64,000 bases of DNA, taken from the NCBI GenBank assembly GCA_003225315.1, contig QHZD01000026.1, forward strand, positions 1 through 64,000, read 5' to 3'. Made by a program: the position numbers and the translations under genes. Positions 9,091-17,613 of this stretch are shown one piece after another (positions within the stretch are counted from its first letter, which is position 1; the number at the start of each line of letters is the position of its first letter). A model generated the notes under the pieces. It made no database searches. It saw only the letters and a program-made list of their open reading frames with translations, and was not told where the DNA came from. The DNA comes from Acidobacteriota bacterium (GTDB lineage Bacteria; Acidobacteriota; Terriglobia; Acidiferrales; UBA7541).

Positions 9091-9302
9091 GCGTGCGATT
9101 CCCCTGTCCATTCTACGCGCAAGAGATTGAAAAGGTTTCCAGATGCGCGGCCCGTTCCCGACACGCCGCAGTCCTGTTTAGAGACGTTATCACCTTCGCT
9201 GGTTGTCCGGGAATGGCGCGGAAAAATGGAGCCGCGCGCAAATTCGTGAATGGGCTGCTCTTGGGCGCATTTGCGCGCGTCTGCTACACTATTTGGACCG
9301 GT

Positions 9303-9377
9303 TCCGGGATCGTCTAATCGGTAGGACATCAGCCTTTGGAGCTGAGTATCGTGGTTCGAGTCCACGTCCCGGAACCA
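9303..9377 (+). tRNA. tRNA-Gln (anticodon TTG)
   Basis: Acceptor arms TCCGGGA (9303-9309) and TCCCGGA (9367-9373) pair fully. They are followed by discriminator A and an encoded CCA. The anticodon stem TCAGC/GCTGA holds loop CTTTGGA, giving TTG. D-arm GTCT/AGGAC and T-arm CGTGG-TTCGAGT-CCACG are normal. A weak TACACT at 9285-9290 could be its -10 box. Confidence 0.97.
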
Positions 9378-9421
9378 AATTTCCTCGCCCCAATTCCCTG
9401 CCTTGAGTTGAAATCGTCGAT

Positions 9422-11056
9422 TCACATTTCGCGGTAGTTCAGTAGGACAACGCCAATCAGAGCGATGCACAGCGGCCAGAGGCGAGCCATTACGCCGCGC
9501 GTTTGATTCTCTGAAGGAAGCCGCAGTTCCAGCCAACGCGACCACCCCGCGGTTACCGCGAAAATGGCGATGGGGATGTGGCTTAGCTCGGCGAGAACTT
9601 CCTCTTTGAGGTTCCCGAGGCTGTGGGAATGGGTGAGAAGCAATGCGCCTGAGACGGCGATGAGGACAGGGAAAATCAGCCGGCCACGGCCGGAAGCGAT
9701 GCGGCCGGTTTGCACGCGCCACTCAAATATCGCCAGAACGATAACCAGCACGGCAAAAAAGCGATGCAGCAAGACTTCGGGATCCGCGAGGGTCGCCCAG
9801 AATCCCACCGGTCCGAGCGGCCACGTCTCCGGGTCGCTGCGGAGAAAAAGAAACGCAGAGAGGCCGAAGAAGGCAAGCGGCCAATTGCGGGCCCAGGAGA
9901 TTTTTCCCGCCTGCGCGATGAATGCCAGAAGCCCCATCGCTAGAACGAGGATGCCCGCCCAGTGATGGTTGTACTCGGACCAGGCTTTCTCGGCGGGAGT
10001 GTTGGGGCGCGTTCCGGTTTGGCCGGGAACATAAGATTCGGTCGACAGCGGCCCAACTTCAAATGCTTTCTTCTGCGCCGCGTAAGCGTCTTCGGGAAGC
10101 TCTTGAACGGACGGGCTGCCCAATCTTGGCGGATGCGGAGACATGCGCGCAATGATTTCTGAACCGGTCACGCGGTCCTGAGCAAGATCCGCGGCGGGAG
10201 GAAGTGACGTCAGCGAAGCGGCGGTGAGGATCACGGTGATGCCTATTCCAATTTCAGCTTCGCCAAAGCGCTTCAGGCTGGCGAGAATGGAGCTGGCCAG
10301 TCCGCGACGCACGAGCTGAAAATTGAGCGCACCGAGAAACAAGAGAAGACCGAAGAGAACCACTTTGGTGGCGACCATCGCGCCGTAGGAAGTTCCATAG
10401 ACAGCCTTGAGCGAGCCCACGTAGGCCAAGCTCAACACGAAGCCAGCAGAAGCGAGCACGGCAACGCTGACGAGGGCGAGTTGTGAAAACCGGGCGCTGA
10501 GCCGCCGCGCGAACTCCGGGGATTGCGCTTGCCGGATGGCGATCAGCAGATACGGCAAGCCGCCAAGCCACGTCGCTGTCGCCGCTTGATGCAGGGCGGT
10601 GAACGCGACCAGCGGGGCACGATAATCCAGGCGAGCCATGGAATGGCTGGTCATGACGGACGAGGCGATGATGGCGGCTGCGGGGAGAAGCAGGTCGGCG
10701 TAGCTGGTGGAGCGCGTCGGAGCGGTCAGGACGATGATAGTAAAGGCCGCCGCGATGCCAATCGCACCAGCGAGAACAAAATTCGCGCCAAGGACGTGGC
10801 GAAGAGGCATGTCGGCGGATTGTCTAAGGATGATTGAGTTCGCAAGGATGTAGGAAATCTCCATAATGGCAAGCGCGAGCGCGGAGCGCCGAATCCAGCG
10901 CAGACAAGCTTGGCGGAGGGCCGCCGAATCCTCTGCGGCGCTGCGGACAACGAAAATCAGAAAAACAATCCCGCCAACCGCGAGCGATTGAAACGTCAAA
11001 GTCGCGCCGCGGAACAGTACCGAGAGGAAGCCGAAGACTTGGAGTAGTCGGGCCAT
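9422..11056 (-). CDS. copD: CopD-family copper resistance membrane protein
   Basis: The 544-residue protein is largely hydrophobic, with about a dozen predicted helices. The central part carries the CopD signature (FTALHQAATATWLGGLPYLL, then ARRLSARFSQLALVSVAVLASAGFVLSL and GALNFQLVRRG). An unusual loop (about 285-355, SPHPPRLGSPSVQELPED) and a second set of helices follow, so it is longer than many CopD proteins and may fuse a CopD domain to an extra membrane module. CopD proteins work with periplasmic CopC in copper uptake or homeostasis. Its start is nine bases after the copC stop, consistent with an operon. Confidence 0.85.
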   Translation of the reverse strand: MARLLQVFGFLSVLFRGATLTFQSLAVGGIVFLIFVVRSAAEDSAALRQACLRWIRRSALALAIMEISYILANSIILRQSADMPLRHVLGANFVLAGAIGIAAAFTIIVLTAPTRSTSYADLLLPAAAIIASSVMTSHSMARLDYRAPLVAFTALHQAATATWLGGLPYLLIAIRQAQSPEFARRLSARFSQLALVSVAVLASAGFVLSLAYVGSLKAVYGTSYGAMVATKVVLFGLLLFLGALNFQLVRRGLASSILASLKRFGEAEIGIGITVILTAASLTSLPPAADLAQDRVTGSEIIARMSPHPPRLGSPSVQELPEDAYAAQKKAFEVGPLSTESYVPGQTGTRPNTPAEKAWSEYNHHWAGILVLAMGLLAFIAQAGKISWARNWPLAFFGLSAFLFLRSDPETWPLGPVGFWATLADPEVLLHRFFAVLVIVLAIFEWRVQTGRIASGRGRLIFPVLIAVSGALLLTHSHSLGNLKEEVLAELSHIPIAIFAVTAGWSRWLELRLPSENQTRGVMARLWPLCIALIGVVLLNYREM

Positions 11057-11065
11057 GAATCTCGA

Positions 11066-11443
11066 TCAGGACGCAGTGACCGTGAAAGGGATTTCGCCGC
11101 GGGTGATGTGGCCGTCAGACGCCAACACTTGCCAGCGGAGGCGGTAGGCACCCGCAGCCAGGCCGGTGGCCTCGGCTGAGAGCGTGTCCGCGGGTGTCTG
11201 CTTGCTGATTTCGAGGGCTTGCGTCGATCCGTCTGGACGAATGAGCGTCAGGCGGGAACGGAGCGCGTCAATGCGCACGTTAAAGCGGAGCTTGACCGGA
11301 ACGTCTGGCCCGGGTACCGCGCTCTTCAGAGCGGGGCTCGATTCCAGCAGGACCGCATGCGCAGCAGCGGGAACGTCAATCAATAGAGCGGCGGCGGCTG
11401 CAAACAGAACGAGTGCGCAAAGATTTCGACGTCCAGGCTGCAT
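11066..11443 (-). CDS. copC: CopC-family periplasmic copper-binding protein
   Basis: This is a 125-residue protein with a signal peptide; cleavage after Ala28 (VPAAA) would place His29 at the mature N-terminus, the usual first copper ligand in CopC. The domain then shows LLESSPALKSAVP, KLRFNVRIDALRSRLTLIRPDG and the C-terminal YRLRWQVLASDGHITRGEIPFTV, whose DGH supplies the other conserved Cu(II) ligands. The length matches the single-domain CopC family. It heads a copC-copD operon and probably delivers periplasmic copper to CopD. Confidence 0.92.
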   Translation of the reverse strand: MQPGRRNLCALVLFAAAAALLIDVPAAAHAVLLESSPALKSAVPGPDVPVKLRFNVRIDALRSRLTLIRPDGSTQALEISKQTPADTLSAEATGLAAGAYRLRWQVLASDGHITRGEIPFTVTAS

Positions 11444-11630
11444 GACGCTTCTCTTACCGGGGGCGGTGAAGAGCTCCGTAAAAGTTGGGTTGACTGCTGA
11501 AGAAAATTATACAGAAGCCGGCGTGGATTGCTATTTCATTTGGGAGCTGGTGTGCAGACAGGGCTGCCTCCGCGCCCGGCGGAGAAGCCAAGAAAATCCG
11601 CCGGTGCAGCGCGGCAAAAGTCAGTCGAGA

Positions 11631-11813
11631 CTACTCCTGAGAATTGATCTCGTTGTTGTGGTTCCAATCAATCGTCGGGTCGGAAGCGGGATCGTAAGCA
11701 ACTTCAGTGGTGGTGGTCTTGTCGAGCTTGCGCTGTGCGCGCTTCTCTTCCTTCATTTTGCGCTTCTCGATGCGCTTCATTTCTTTCTGCCGTTTCTGAA
11801 ATGTTGTGGTCAT
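11631..11813 (-). CDS. Small highly charged protein, function unknown
   Basis: This is a 60-residue protein with a clear AAGGAG five bases before its ATG. Residues 1-32 are almost entirely charged (KRQKEMKRIEKRKMKEEKRAQRKL as two short pieces) and should form one long helix or coiled coil; the tail is acidic and polar (DPASDPTIDWNHNN). It lies 71 bases downstream of the RRM gene on the same strand, so the two may be cotranscribed. The charged helix next to an RNA-binding protein makes an RNA- or ribosome-associated role possible, but that is only inference. Confidence 0.65.
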   Translation of the reverse strand: MTTTFQKRQKEMKRIEKRKMKEEKRAQRKLDKTTTTEVAYDPASDPTIDWNHNNEINSQE

Positions 11814-11884
11814 AAGCTCTCCTTACAGCAGAGTGCGGCGAGGGCCCTGGCCCGTGCCGTCCAGCCTATCCATGAAAACGAAAA

Positions 11885-12271
11885 CTACCAGCGCGGTTCG
11901 CGTGGCTGCCGCGCCGACTCACGGTAATCTTCGTTTGAAAAACGGTCGCGTCCTCCGCCCTTGCCACGTCCGCCTCCACCGCCTGGGCCGCCAAAATTGC
12001 GCGGACCACGCGGCGGTCCGCCTTCGCCCTTCGGGCGCGCTTCATTCACTTTCAAGTTGCGCCCGCCCACTTCTTTTCCATCGAGGGCAGTCATGGCTGC
12101 AGCCGCTTCAGCGTCATTGGGCATTTCCACGAACGCGAAGCCGCGAGCGCGGCCGGTCTCCCGGTCCATGGCCATATGAACGCGCGTTACCTGGCCAAAC
12201 GGGGCAAACAGCTCGCGCAATTCGCCCTCCGAGGTCTGGAAGCTCATGTTGCCCACAAATAAACTCTTCAT
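11885..12271 (-). CDS. RRM-domain RNA-binding protein
   Basis: The 128-residue protein has one RNA recognition motif (residues 1-78) with RNP2 LFVGNM at 4-9 and RNP1 RGFAFVEM at about 43-50. A tail rich in Gly, Arg and Pro follows (GPGGGGGRGKGGGRDRF). This is the layout of the bacterial RRM proteins (Rbp type), which bind single-stranded RNA and are often cold-induced. A GGGAG ribosome site lies about eight bases before the ATG. The small charged protein at 11631-11813 follows on the same strand. Confidence 0.92.
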   Translation of the reverse strand: MKSLFVGNMSFQTSEGELRELFAPFGQVTRVHMAMDRETGRARGFAFVEMPNDAEAAAAMTALDGKEVGGRNLKVNEARPKGEGGPPRGPRNFGGPGGGGGRGKGGGRDRFSNEDYRESARQPREPRW

Positions 12272-12608
12272 CTTGAATCTCCCTGTACTCTTCGAAGCAC
12301 CACGAGCGCAGGATCTTGGTGAAGGGCCGCTTCCCAGACGCTACGAGCCGTTAGCCTGAAATTGGCTGAAATCAAGGGAGGGAGAACCGCAGAAAACACG
12401 CCCTTCCGGGAATCCAGACAACTCTACTTCGGGAGTCTACCTAACAACAGTAACACACTTCGGCGCGAATGGCCGCATGCTCGTTTTGAGGCCACGATTG
12501 CATAATGATCAGGAACAAACGATTTTGATGAGAAGAAGAGCTTGTTAGCCGCGCAGGAGTTCGCCAACGGCGCGCCAGGCCTAACCGAATGGCAAGCGCG
12601 CAGCCTGA
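12272..12608. other. Intergenic region, 337 bases
   Basis: This space separates the RRM gene from the convergent-direction membrane protein gene, both on the minus strand. The first 30 bases hold the ribosome site of the RRM gene. I see no open frame with a ribosome site, no strong terminator hairpin and no repeat. A long 5' leader for the RRM gene, as in cold-shock genes, would fit here but is not demonstrated. Confidence 0.5.
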
Positions 12609-13310
12609 TTATTTATAAATAGCCACAACTTCGCCGTTCTGGATCCGCAAGTCCGAAATCTCTGGAGGCAGCTTCAGCTTATCGCGGTTTTCAGGAGAGT
12701 TCATCATCCGCTGCACCGCCGATTCGAGCGCGGACTGCGGAATCGGCAGCGAGCCAATCTCCCCGCCAAGAGGTTCAAAGCGCAAATAGCCGTCTCGAGC
12801 GGCGAGCCGGCCTTCGAGTTGCAGCGTCATGTCTTTTCCGTGCACGTCGAAAACAACGTAGGCTTTTACGCGGTCGTCGATCAGCTGCACTTTGAAGTCC
12901 CGCACGTTCGAACGCATCTGTTCGACTTCCTGAGCCGTGGGAGCCGCACTGCTGGCAGCATCTTTTTCCCCTCCTGCGGGGGTAGGATTCGGCGCACTAT
13001 TCCCTTCCAAGGCTAGATGCGCGCCCAAATAGGAATTCAACTCCGTCTCGTCCATGCGCAGCGTTGCGGGTTGCCCGTTTGCGACGGCCTTTTCCACTTG
13101 CTCCAGCTTTTCTTCCGCTCGCGCGGCGGCCTGCGGGCTGGTTTCCACCAGCGGTGGCGGCGCTTTGTGGAACACCAGAACCAGCGTGACGATGGCAAGC
13201 GTGTAGGTTGTCCAGCGGATGATTCGGAAGATTCGCTTCCGCGGACTGATGCTAGTGGCATCGGAATGAGCAAACTCCATCGGTTCCGTCGGCCGAGCCA
13301 TTTGCGCCAT
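12609..13310 (-). CDS. Membrane-anchored protein of unknown function
   Basis: The protein of about 233 residues has one transmembrane helix near residues 37-53 (WTTYTLAIVTLVLVF). An Ala-rich helical stretch follows, then an extracytoplasmic domain (about 85-233) with LRMDETELNSYLGAHL, VQLIDDRVKAYVVFDVHGKDMTLQLEGRLAARDGYLRFEP and PPEISDLRIQNGEVVAIYK. The beta-rich repeating pattern resembles LppX/DUF2993-like lipid-binding folds, but I cannot name the family. The ATG at 13310 is chosen because AAGGAGG lies five bases upstream; an upstream in-frame start at 13361 is less likely. It stands alone on this strand. Confidence 0.7.
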   Translation of the reverse strand: MAQMARPTEPMEFAHSDATSISPRKRIFRIIRWTTYTLAIVTLVLVFHKAPPPLVETSPQAAARAEEKLEQVEKAVANGQPATLRMDETELNSYLGAHLALEGNSAPNPTPAGGEKDAASSAAPTAQEVEQMRSNVRDFKVQLIDDRVKAYVVFDVHGKDMTLQLEGRLAARDGYLRFEPLGGEIGSLPIPQSALESAVQRMMNSPENRDKLKLPPEISDLRIQNGEVVAIYK

Positions 13311-13553
13311 CATTCCCTCCTTCGAGGCTAAATCTTCCGTTAGCCAAACAACCGCGCGCATTCATCCTACAGAAACCCTAGCTCCCCTCCGCGCTTGGAA
13401 CAAGAGAACCGAAGCGCGACGGAGCCTATCGGACACCTGCCCCGGAAACATTCGAACGGCTGTAGCGTCTAGACTCTATGGCGTCTCACGACATATGCTT
13501 CGGGGCATTGATTTGGCCTCGACAATCACGGCGCCGGTGAAGGGAGAATTTTC

Positions 13554-14159
13554 ATGAAACGATTCCTCGCGGTGCTCGCGATTGCTTTGCTAGCTGGAGG
13601 CCTGCTCTTGCGCGCCAGCCGCAGCCAGCCGCTGGAAAACACAAATTCCGGCCCGCAGTACACCAGCGATGGAAAACTGGTGCGTCCGCAGGGTTATCGC
13701 CGCGGGGTATACGTCTCTTCCGGCTTCGGAATGAGTTACAACCCCGACGTGGGCGGAAACGGGCAGCCGGCGTTTACCAATGTTTTTGTGACTCCGTCGT
13801 CCTATGACTATTTCTTGGCCAACGGCAAATGGCCGGACAAAACCGTCTTCGTCCTCGAAGAGTACCGCTCCACTTCGCACGGCTCGATCAACCAGCATGG
13901 AAGTTATCAGGAAGCGTTCCTCGGACTGGACGTCGAAGTCAAAGACGAATCGCGCTTCCCGGAGAAGTGGGCCTACTTCGGATTCGACACGACCCAGCCG
14001 TCATCCAGCGCCATCAAACCGGCCAAGAACGGATGCTGGAATTGCCACGATCAGAGCGCAGCCGTCGAACATTCGTTCGCGCAGTTCTATCCGGAATTGC
14101 TGAAGGTTGCGAAAGAAAAAGGAACCATCAAGCCAACCGTGCACCTGGAAACCAAATAA
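13554..14159 (+). CDS. Cytochrome P460-family heme protein
   Basis: The 201-residue exported protein has a signal sequence at 1-23. The body matches the cytochrome P460 domain: YRRGVYVSSGFGMSY, FTNVFVTPSSYDYFLANGKWPD, and VFVLEEYRS near the middle. A single c-type heme motif CWNCH (Cys161-His165) lies near the C-terminus, as in P460 proteins. Characterised members oxidise hydroxylamine or bind NO using a heme cross-linked to lysine; here the substrate is unknown, and many non-nitrifiers carry such genes. The gene appears monocistronic. Confidence 0.87.
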   Translation: MKRFLAVLAIALLAGGLLLRASRSQPLENTNSGPQYTSDGKLVRPQGYRRGVYVSSGFGMSYNPDVGGNGQPAFTNVFVTPSSYDYFLANGKWPDKTVFVLEEYRSTSHGSINQHGSYQEAFLGLDVEVKDESRFPEKWAYFGFDTTQPSSSAIKPAKNGCWNCHDQSAAVEHSFAQFYPELLKVAKEKGTIKPTVHLETK

Positions 14160-14288
14160 GCCAAAGCGCACAGTGCCGATCAGAGTCTCCTGAAGCCTCT
14201 TTTTCGCGCTTGCTGGAATCTCTACGCTACGCCAAACTCGTAATCGATTTACGAATTGAACGATTTTGACGACCACGCGGAGGTCTGC

Positions 14289-16475
14289 ATGCGCCGAATT
14301 GTTTTCATTCTTTTTTTCCTTCTGTGGCCTGGCGCATCGCGCGCGCAGCAAAACGAGGCGCCACGCGTGCGCCCGAAAATCGGCGTGGCTCTGGAAGGCG
14401 GCGGCGCCATGGGCCTGGCGCACATCGGCGTGCTCAAGTGGTTCGAGGAACACCATATCCCCGTCGATTATGTTGCCGGGACCAGCATGGGCGGCCTGGT
14501 GGGCGGTTTTTACGCCACGGGCATGACTCCCGATGAATTGAAAACCCTCATAGAGGGCATGGACTGGCGCAAAATTCTGGGTGACCGCACTCCCTATGAA
14601 GACCTCTCCTTCCGCAGAAAAGAAGATCAGCGCGCCTATCCCAATTCACTTATTTTTGGTTTGCGCCACGGATTAACCTTGCCTGCGGGGCTCAACGCGG
14701 GGCATCAGATCGGCTTGATTATCGACCGCACGACTCTGCCGTACGACGAAGTGCCTTCATTCGACGCGCTCCCCACTCCCTTCCGTTGCGTTGCCACGGA
14801 TCTCGTTAGCGGGAAATCCCATACTTTCAAAGACGGCTCGCTGGCCGTAGCATTGCGCGCGACGATGTCCATTCCGGGAGCGTTTTCGCCCGTTCGCGAT
14901 GGAAAGGCCGTCTATGTAGACGGCGGCCTTCTGGATAACCTGCCGACGGACGTCGTGCGGGAGATGGGCGCGGAGATTGTCATTGCCGTGCACCTGGAAT
15001 CAGCGCCGGTCGACGCAAAAGACATTCAGTCCGTGTTCGGCGTGCTGAATCATTCCGTCCGCGTCGTACTGGAACAAAACGAGCTGCGCGGTTTGGCGCA
15101 GGCGGACGCCGTCGTTTCCGTGCCGCTCTCCGAATACAACACGGTGGATTACGCGAAGAGCGCGCAAATCATGAAGCGCGGTTACGAAGCCGCTAATGCG
15201 CGGGCGCCCTTGCTCGAAGCGTTTGCTCTCGACGATGCAAGCTGGCAAGAACATCAGCAAGTACGCGAAGCGCGGAAGCGCCGCGATGTTCCCACGCCGC
15301 AGTTCATCGAAGTCGAAGGTACCAACGCGCACGAAGCCACCGACGTCACTCGCTACGTCAAACGCTTCCAGGGCAAGCCGGTCAATCCTGAGAAGCTCGA
15401 CGAAGTGCTGACGCGGCTCACCGGAGTCGGGCGCTACGATTCCGCAGGCTATCGGCTCATCGAGAAAAACGGCCAAACAGGGCTGCTCGTTGATGTCGTG
15501 GAGAAAAATTACGCACCGCCCATGTTCCAGACGGCGTTTGAAGTGGACGGCTCACAGAGCGGCAACGTGGACTTCACCGCAGGAACACGCTTCACCTTCA
15601 TGGATGTGGCCGGCTTCCGCTCGGAATGGCGGACCGACGTGCTGCTTGGGAATACCTACGGCATCCAGACGGAATTGTTCCGGCCGTTTCGCGCGGAAAG
15701 CCGCTGGTTTTTTGCGCCGCACGCGGACGCCAGCGACACCACGTTTCCGATTTACGCGAAGAACGATCCGCTGGCGGACTACCGCATCTATCGCATCAAT
15801 GTTGGCGGCGATGTGGGGTACAGCTTCGGACGCTTCAGCGAATTGCGCGTTGGCTATGAAGTTGGCTCGCTGAACACCAAGCTGCGGCTTGGCTCGCCGG
15901 AAATTCCTTCCGTGGCAGGCCGCGTCGGACAGGCGCATCTTTACTACTTGCTGGACCACACCGATGATCCCGTGATTCCCCGCCGCGGCTTCAGCGCGGA
16001 AACCAATTTTCGCTGGTTCGACCAAAGCCCCGGTGCCAATGGTGCGTTTCCTTCGATGGACTTGAAATTGGGATTTTTTCAGCCCATTGCGCGGCGCGCA
16101 TCGCTTTTTCTTGAGAGCGAAGGCGGCACCACCTTCGGCAGCACGAGCACCGGAGTTCCCCAATTTTTCCTCGGCGGGCCGGTGCGGCTCAGCGCCTACG
16201 GCCAGAACGAGTTTCAGGGCAATCAGTATTATTTATTTCGTGGGGGGTTCTTGCGTGATTTGCTGATCCTTCCTCCATTTCTAGGCAAGAAGGTTTACGC
16301 CGTCGGAGCCTACGAAATCGGGAAAATGTACGGCCTGACCACCGGCAGCGACCTCCCCGACGATGTTGCCGCAGGCTTCCTGGCCGAAACAGCCATCGGC
16401 CCATTCTTTATCGGCGGCAGCGTCGGCGACTCCGGCCACCGCAAATGGTTCTTCCAGCTAGGCCGTGTGTTCTAG
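14289..16475 (+). CDS. Patatin-like phospholipase fused to POTRA and Omp85 barrel (PlpD type)
   Basis: The 728-residue protein starts at the ATG with GGAGG six bases upstream. A signal peptide (about 1-18) precedes a patatin domain with GGGAMG oxyanion motif, nucleophile GTSMGG (Ser66) and the catalytic Asp211 in YVDGG. Residues about 345-420 resemble a POTRA repeat (PQFIEVEGTNAHEATDVTRY). The C-terminal part is a BamA/Omp85-type beta barrel (VGQAHLYYLLDHTDDPVIPRRG, FLGGPVRLSAYGQNEFQGN). This order is that of type Vd autotransporters such as PlpD, which display or release a lipase at the cell surface. Both catalytic residues are present, so it should be active. Confidence 0.92.
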   Translation: MRRIVFILFFLLWPGASRAQQNEAPRVRPKIGVALEGGGAMGLAHIGVLKWFEEHHIPVDYVAGTSMGGLVGGFYATGMTPDELKTLIEGMDWRKILGDRTPYEDLSFRRKEDQRAYPNSLIFGLRHGLTLPAGLNAGHQIGLIIDRTTLPYDEVPSFDALPTPFRCVATDLVSGKSHTFKDGSLAVALRATMSIPGAFSPVRDGKAVYVDGGLLDNLPTDVVREMGAEIVIAVHLESAPVDAKDIQSVFGVLNHSVRVVLEQNELRGLAQADAVVSVPLSEYNTVDYAKSAQIMKRGYEAANARAPLLEAFALDDASWQEHQQVREARKRRDVPTPQFIEVEGTNAHEATDVTRYVKRFQGKPVNPEKLDEVLTRLTGVGRYDSAGYRLIEKNGQTGLLVDVVEKNYAPPMFQTAFEVDGSQSGNVDFTAGTRFTFMDVAGFRSEWRTDVLLGNTYGIQTELFRPFRAESRWFFAPHADASDTTFPIYAKNDPLADYRIYRINVGGDVGYSFGRFSELRVGYEVGSLNTKLRLGSPEIPSVAGRVGQAHLYYLLDHTDDPVIPRRGFSAETNFRWFDQSPGANGAFPSMDLKLGFFQPIARRASLFLESEGGTTFGSTSTGVPQFFLGGPVRLSAYGQNEFQGNQYYLFRGGFLRDLLILPPFLGKKVYAVGAYEIGKMYGLTTGSDLPDDVAAGFLAETAIGPFFIGGSVGDSGHRKWFFQLGRVF

Positions 16476-16588
16476 TTCACCGTGGAATCTACACGCTTAT
16501 ACTTTTCCTGGTTGTAATTAATTTTTTCTATTTTCTCTGGCACCCTTTCTATGGCATGTTCGCAATAGTCCTAAGGAGGACCACGACC

Positions 16589-16681
16589 ATGCAACGGTTG
16601 AAACATATAGGCCGTTTTGCGGCATTGCCGGAGCGAGATTATCGCGGCAGTGAATGGGCGTCGTCTGCGCTTTTCAGCTAG
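16589..16681 (+). CDS. Candidate 30-residue small protein
   Basis: A perfect AAGGAGGA (16573-16580) lies eight bases before an ATG that opens a 30-codon frame, MQRLKHIGRFAALPERDYRG and ten more residues, ending TAG at 16679-16681. The region upstream is AT-rich, unlike its surroundings, and could hold a promoter. The peptide is basic at the start and has no membrane segment. It lies between the patatin gene and the cysteine protein gene on the same strand. No family is recognised; the ribosome site is the main evidence. Confidence 0.45.
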   Translation: MQRLKHIGRFAALPERDYRGSEWASSALFS

Positions 16682-16862
16682 CCCACTTCTCTTCCGGCAA
16701 CATTTCTAAACTGTTCCAACGTTGAGCGGCCATTTGTGTGCCACATTGTCGCGCGAATTTTGCGATTCGTGCGAGTCACCGCTCTGAGTGTGCCCTCACG
16801 ATGTGTGTGCGCACCAGAGTACATCCCGAAGCGCTGAAGCGCTTCTTAGAAGAGAGAAAAGT

Positions 16863-17210
16863 ATGGTCACCATCAAAGTCAAGGACGGCACCCCGCAGGG
16901 CGCTGAAACCTTGTGTGTGACCTGTCGCTGGGCTCGTATCGTGAAGGGATTCAGTGCGTCACAAGAGGAGATTCACTGCGGTTGGCGCTGGCGCGACCGG
17001 CTGGTGCAATTTCCGGTGAGTCAATGCAGCACCTATGACGACAAACGCCTTCCGAGCAAATGCGACATGGAGAAGATCGCCTGGATCCTGCTGACCAAAC
17101 AGGCGGGCCGCACTATCGGCTTCGTCACGGTCAAGCAGTTCCGGGAGATCGAAGGGGATGATGCTGAAATCATCCCTGCAGCTTCAGTTGAACCGAAGAT
17201 GCAAGAGTAA
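16863..17210 (+). CDS. Cysteine-containing small protein, function unknown
   Basis: The 115-residue product starts MVTIKVKDGTPQGAETLCVT. Five cysteines (CVTC, then IHCGW, SQCSTYDD and SKCDMEK) fall in the first 75 residues, a spacing that could bind a metal or an iron-sulfur cluster. The C-terminal part (AWILLTKQAGRTIGFVTVKQF) has no membrane segment. The ATG at 16863 follows a purine-rich but weak ribosome site; an in-frame ATG at 16788 has none. A strong terminator follows directly. I recognise the pattern as a conserved acidobacterial hypothetical but cannot assign a function. Confidence 0.65.
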   Translation: MVTIKVKDGTPQGAETLCVTCRWARIVKGFSASQEEIHCGWRWRDRLVQFPVSQCSTYDDKRLPSKCDMEKIAWILLTKQAGRTIGFVTVKQFREIEGDDAEIIPAASVEPKMQE

Positions 17211-17218
17211 GCAGAAAA

Positions 17219-17244
17219 CCGCACCCTCTGAACGGAGGGTGCGG
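17219..17244 (+). terminator. Rho-independent terminator
   Basis: A perfect ten-pair stem CCGCACCCTC / GAGGGTGCGG closes a six-base loop (TGAACG) and is followed by CTTTCTGTTGT. It begins eight bases after the stop of the cysteine protein gene. Confidence 0.85.
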
Positions 17245-17282
17245 CTTTCTGTTGTGCCGAATTTTCAAATTCCTACTGGAGG

Positions 17283-17613
17283 TTGTCATGCGAAACGAAC
17301 ACTTCAACGAACAACATTGCTTTCGAGCGCAGCAGTAAGCGCCGCAAGGGCTATCCATCCGAAACCAAAGTGAAGCGCGGCGCGCGAGTGGTTCACGGCG
17401 AAAAAGAACTCGTCGAAAAACTCGGTCGTAACGACCTGTGCCCCTGTGGCTCCGGCCGCTGCTTTCAAGCGTTGTTGCCTCCACACCGGCAAATACGACG
17501 GCATCAACCGCCACTACTTTTTTCCGCGAGTAATAGTGTCCTTTCGCAGGAGATACAAACGCGAAATCGATCTTGACTTTCGCTTTTTATTCGCCTATAG
17601 TGCGGGGCGGTAG
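17283..17613 (+). pseudogene. SEC-C motif protein gene, frameshifted
   Basis: The frame contains [18 protein letters not shown], the start of a SEC-C zinc-binding motif, then loses it. Reading one base over after about 17467 restores [19 protein letters not shown], so a one-base insertion in the TTT at about 17463-17465 is likely. The best ribosome site (GGAGG 17278-17282) serves an ATG at 17288 in yet another frame, which stops at 17338, so a second shift near the start is also likely. Two breaks favour a decaying gene over a single read error. An intact version would be a small protein with a C-terminal SEC-C motif, as in SecA tails. Confidence 0.6.
17573..17601 (+). promoter_or_regulatory. 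Promoter of the dinB-dnaE2 region
   Basis: TTGACT at 17573-17578 and TATAGT at 17596-17601 are separated by 17 bases, a near-consensus sigma70 promoter. An inverted repeat GCGAAA (17561-17566) / TTTCGC (17578-17583) surrounds the -35 box and could be an operator. I do not find a classical CTGT-N8-ACAG or GAAC-N4-GTTC LexA box here. Confidence 0.7.

Noticed and set aside
17561-17601. LexA box in the dinB promoter
   Set aside because: Only a GCGAAA/TTTCGC inverted repeat is seen; neither of the usual LexA consensus forms is present. Kept only as a possible operator of unknown factor.
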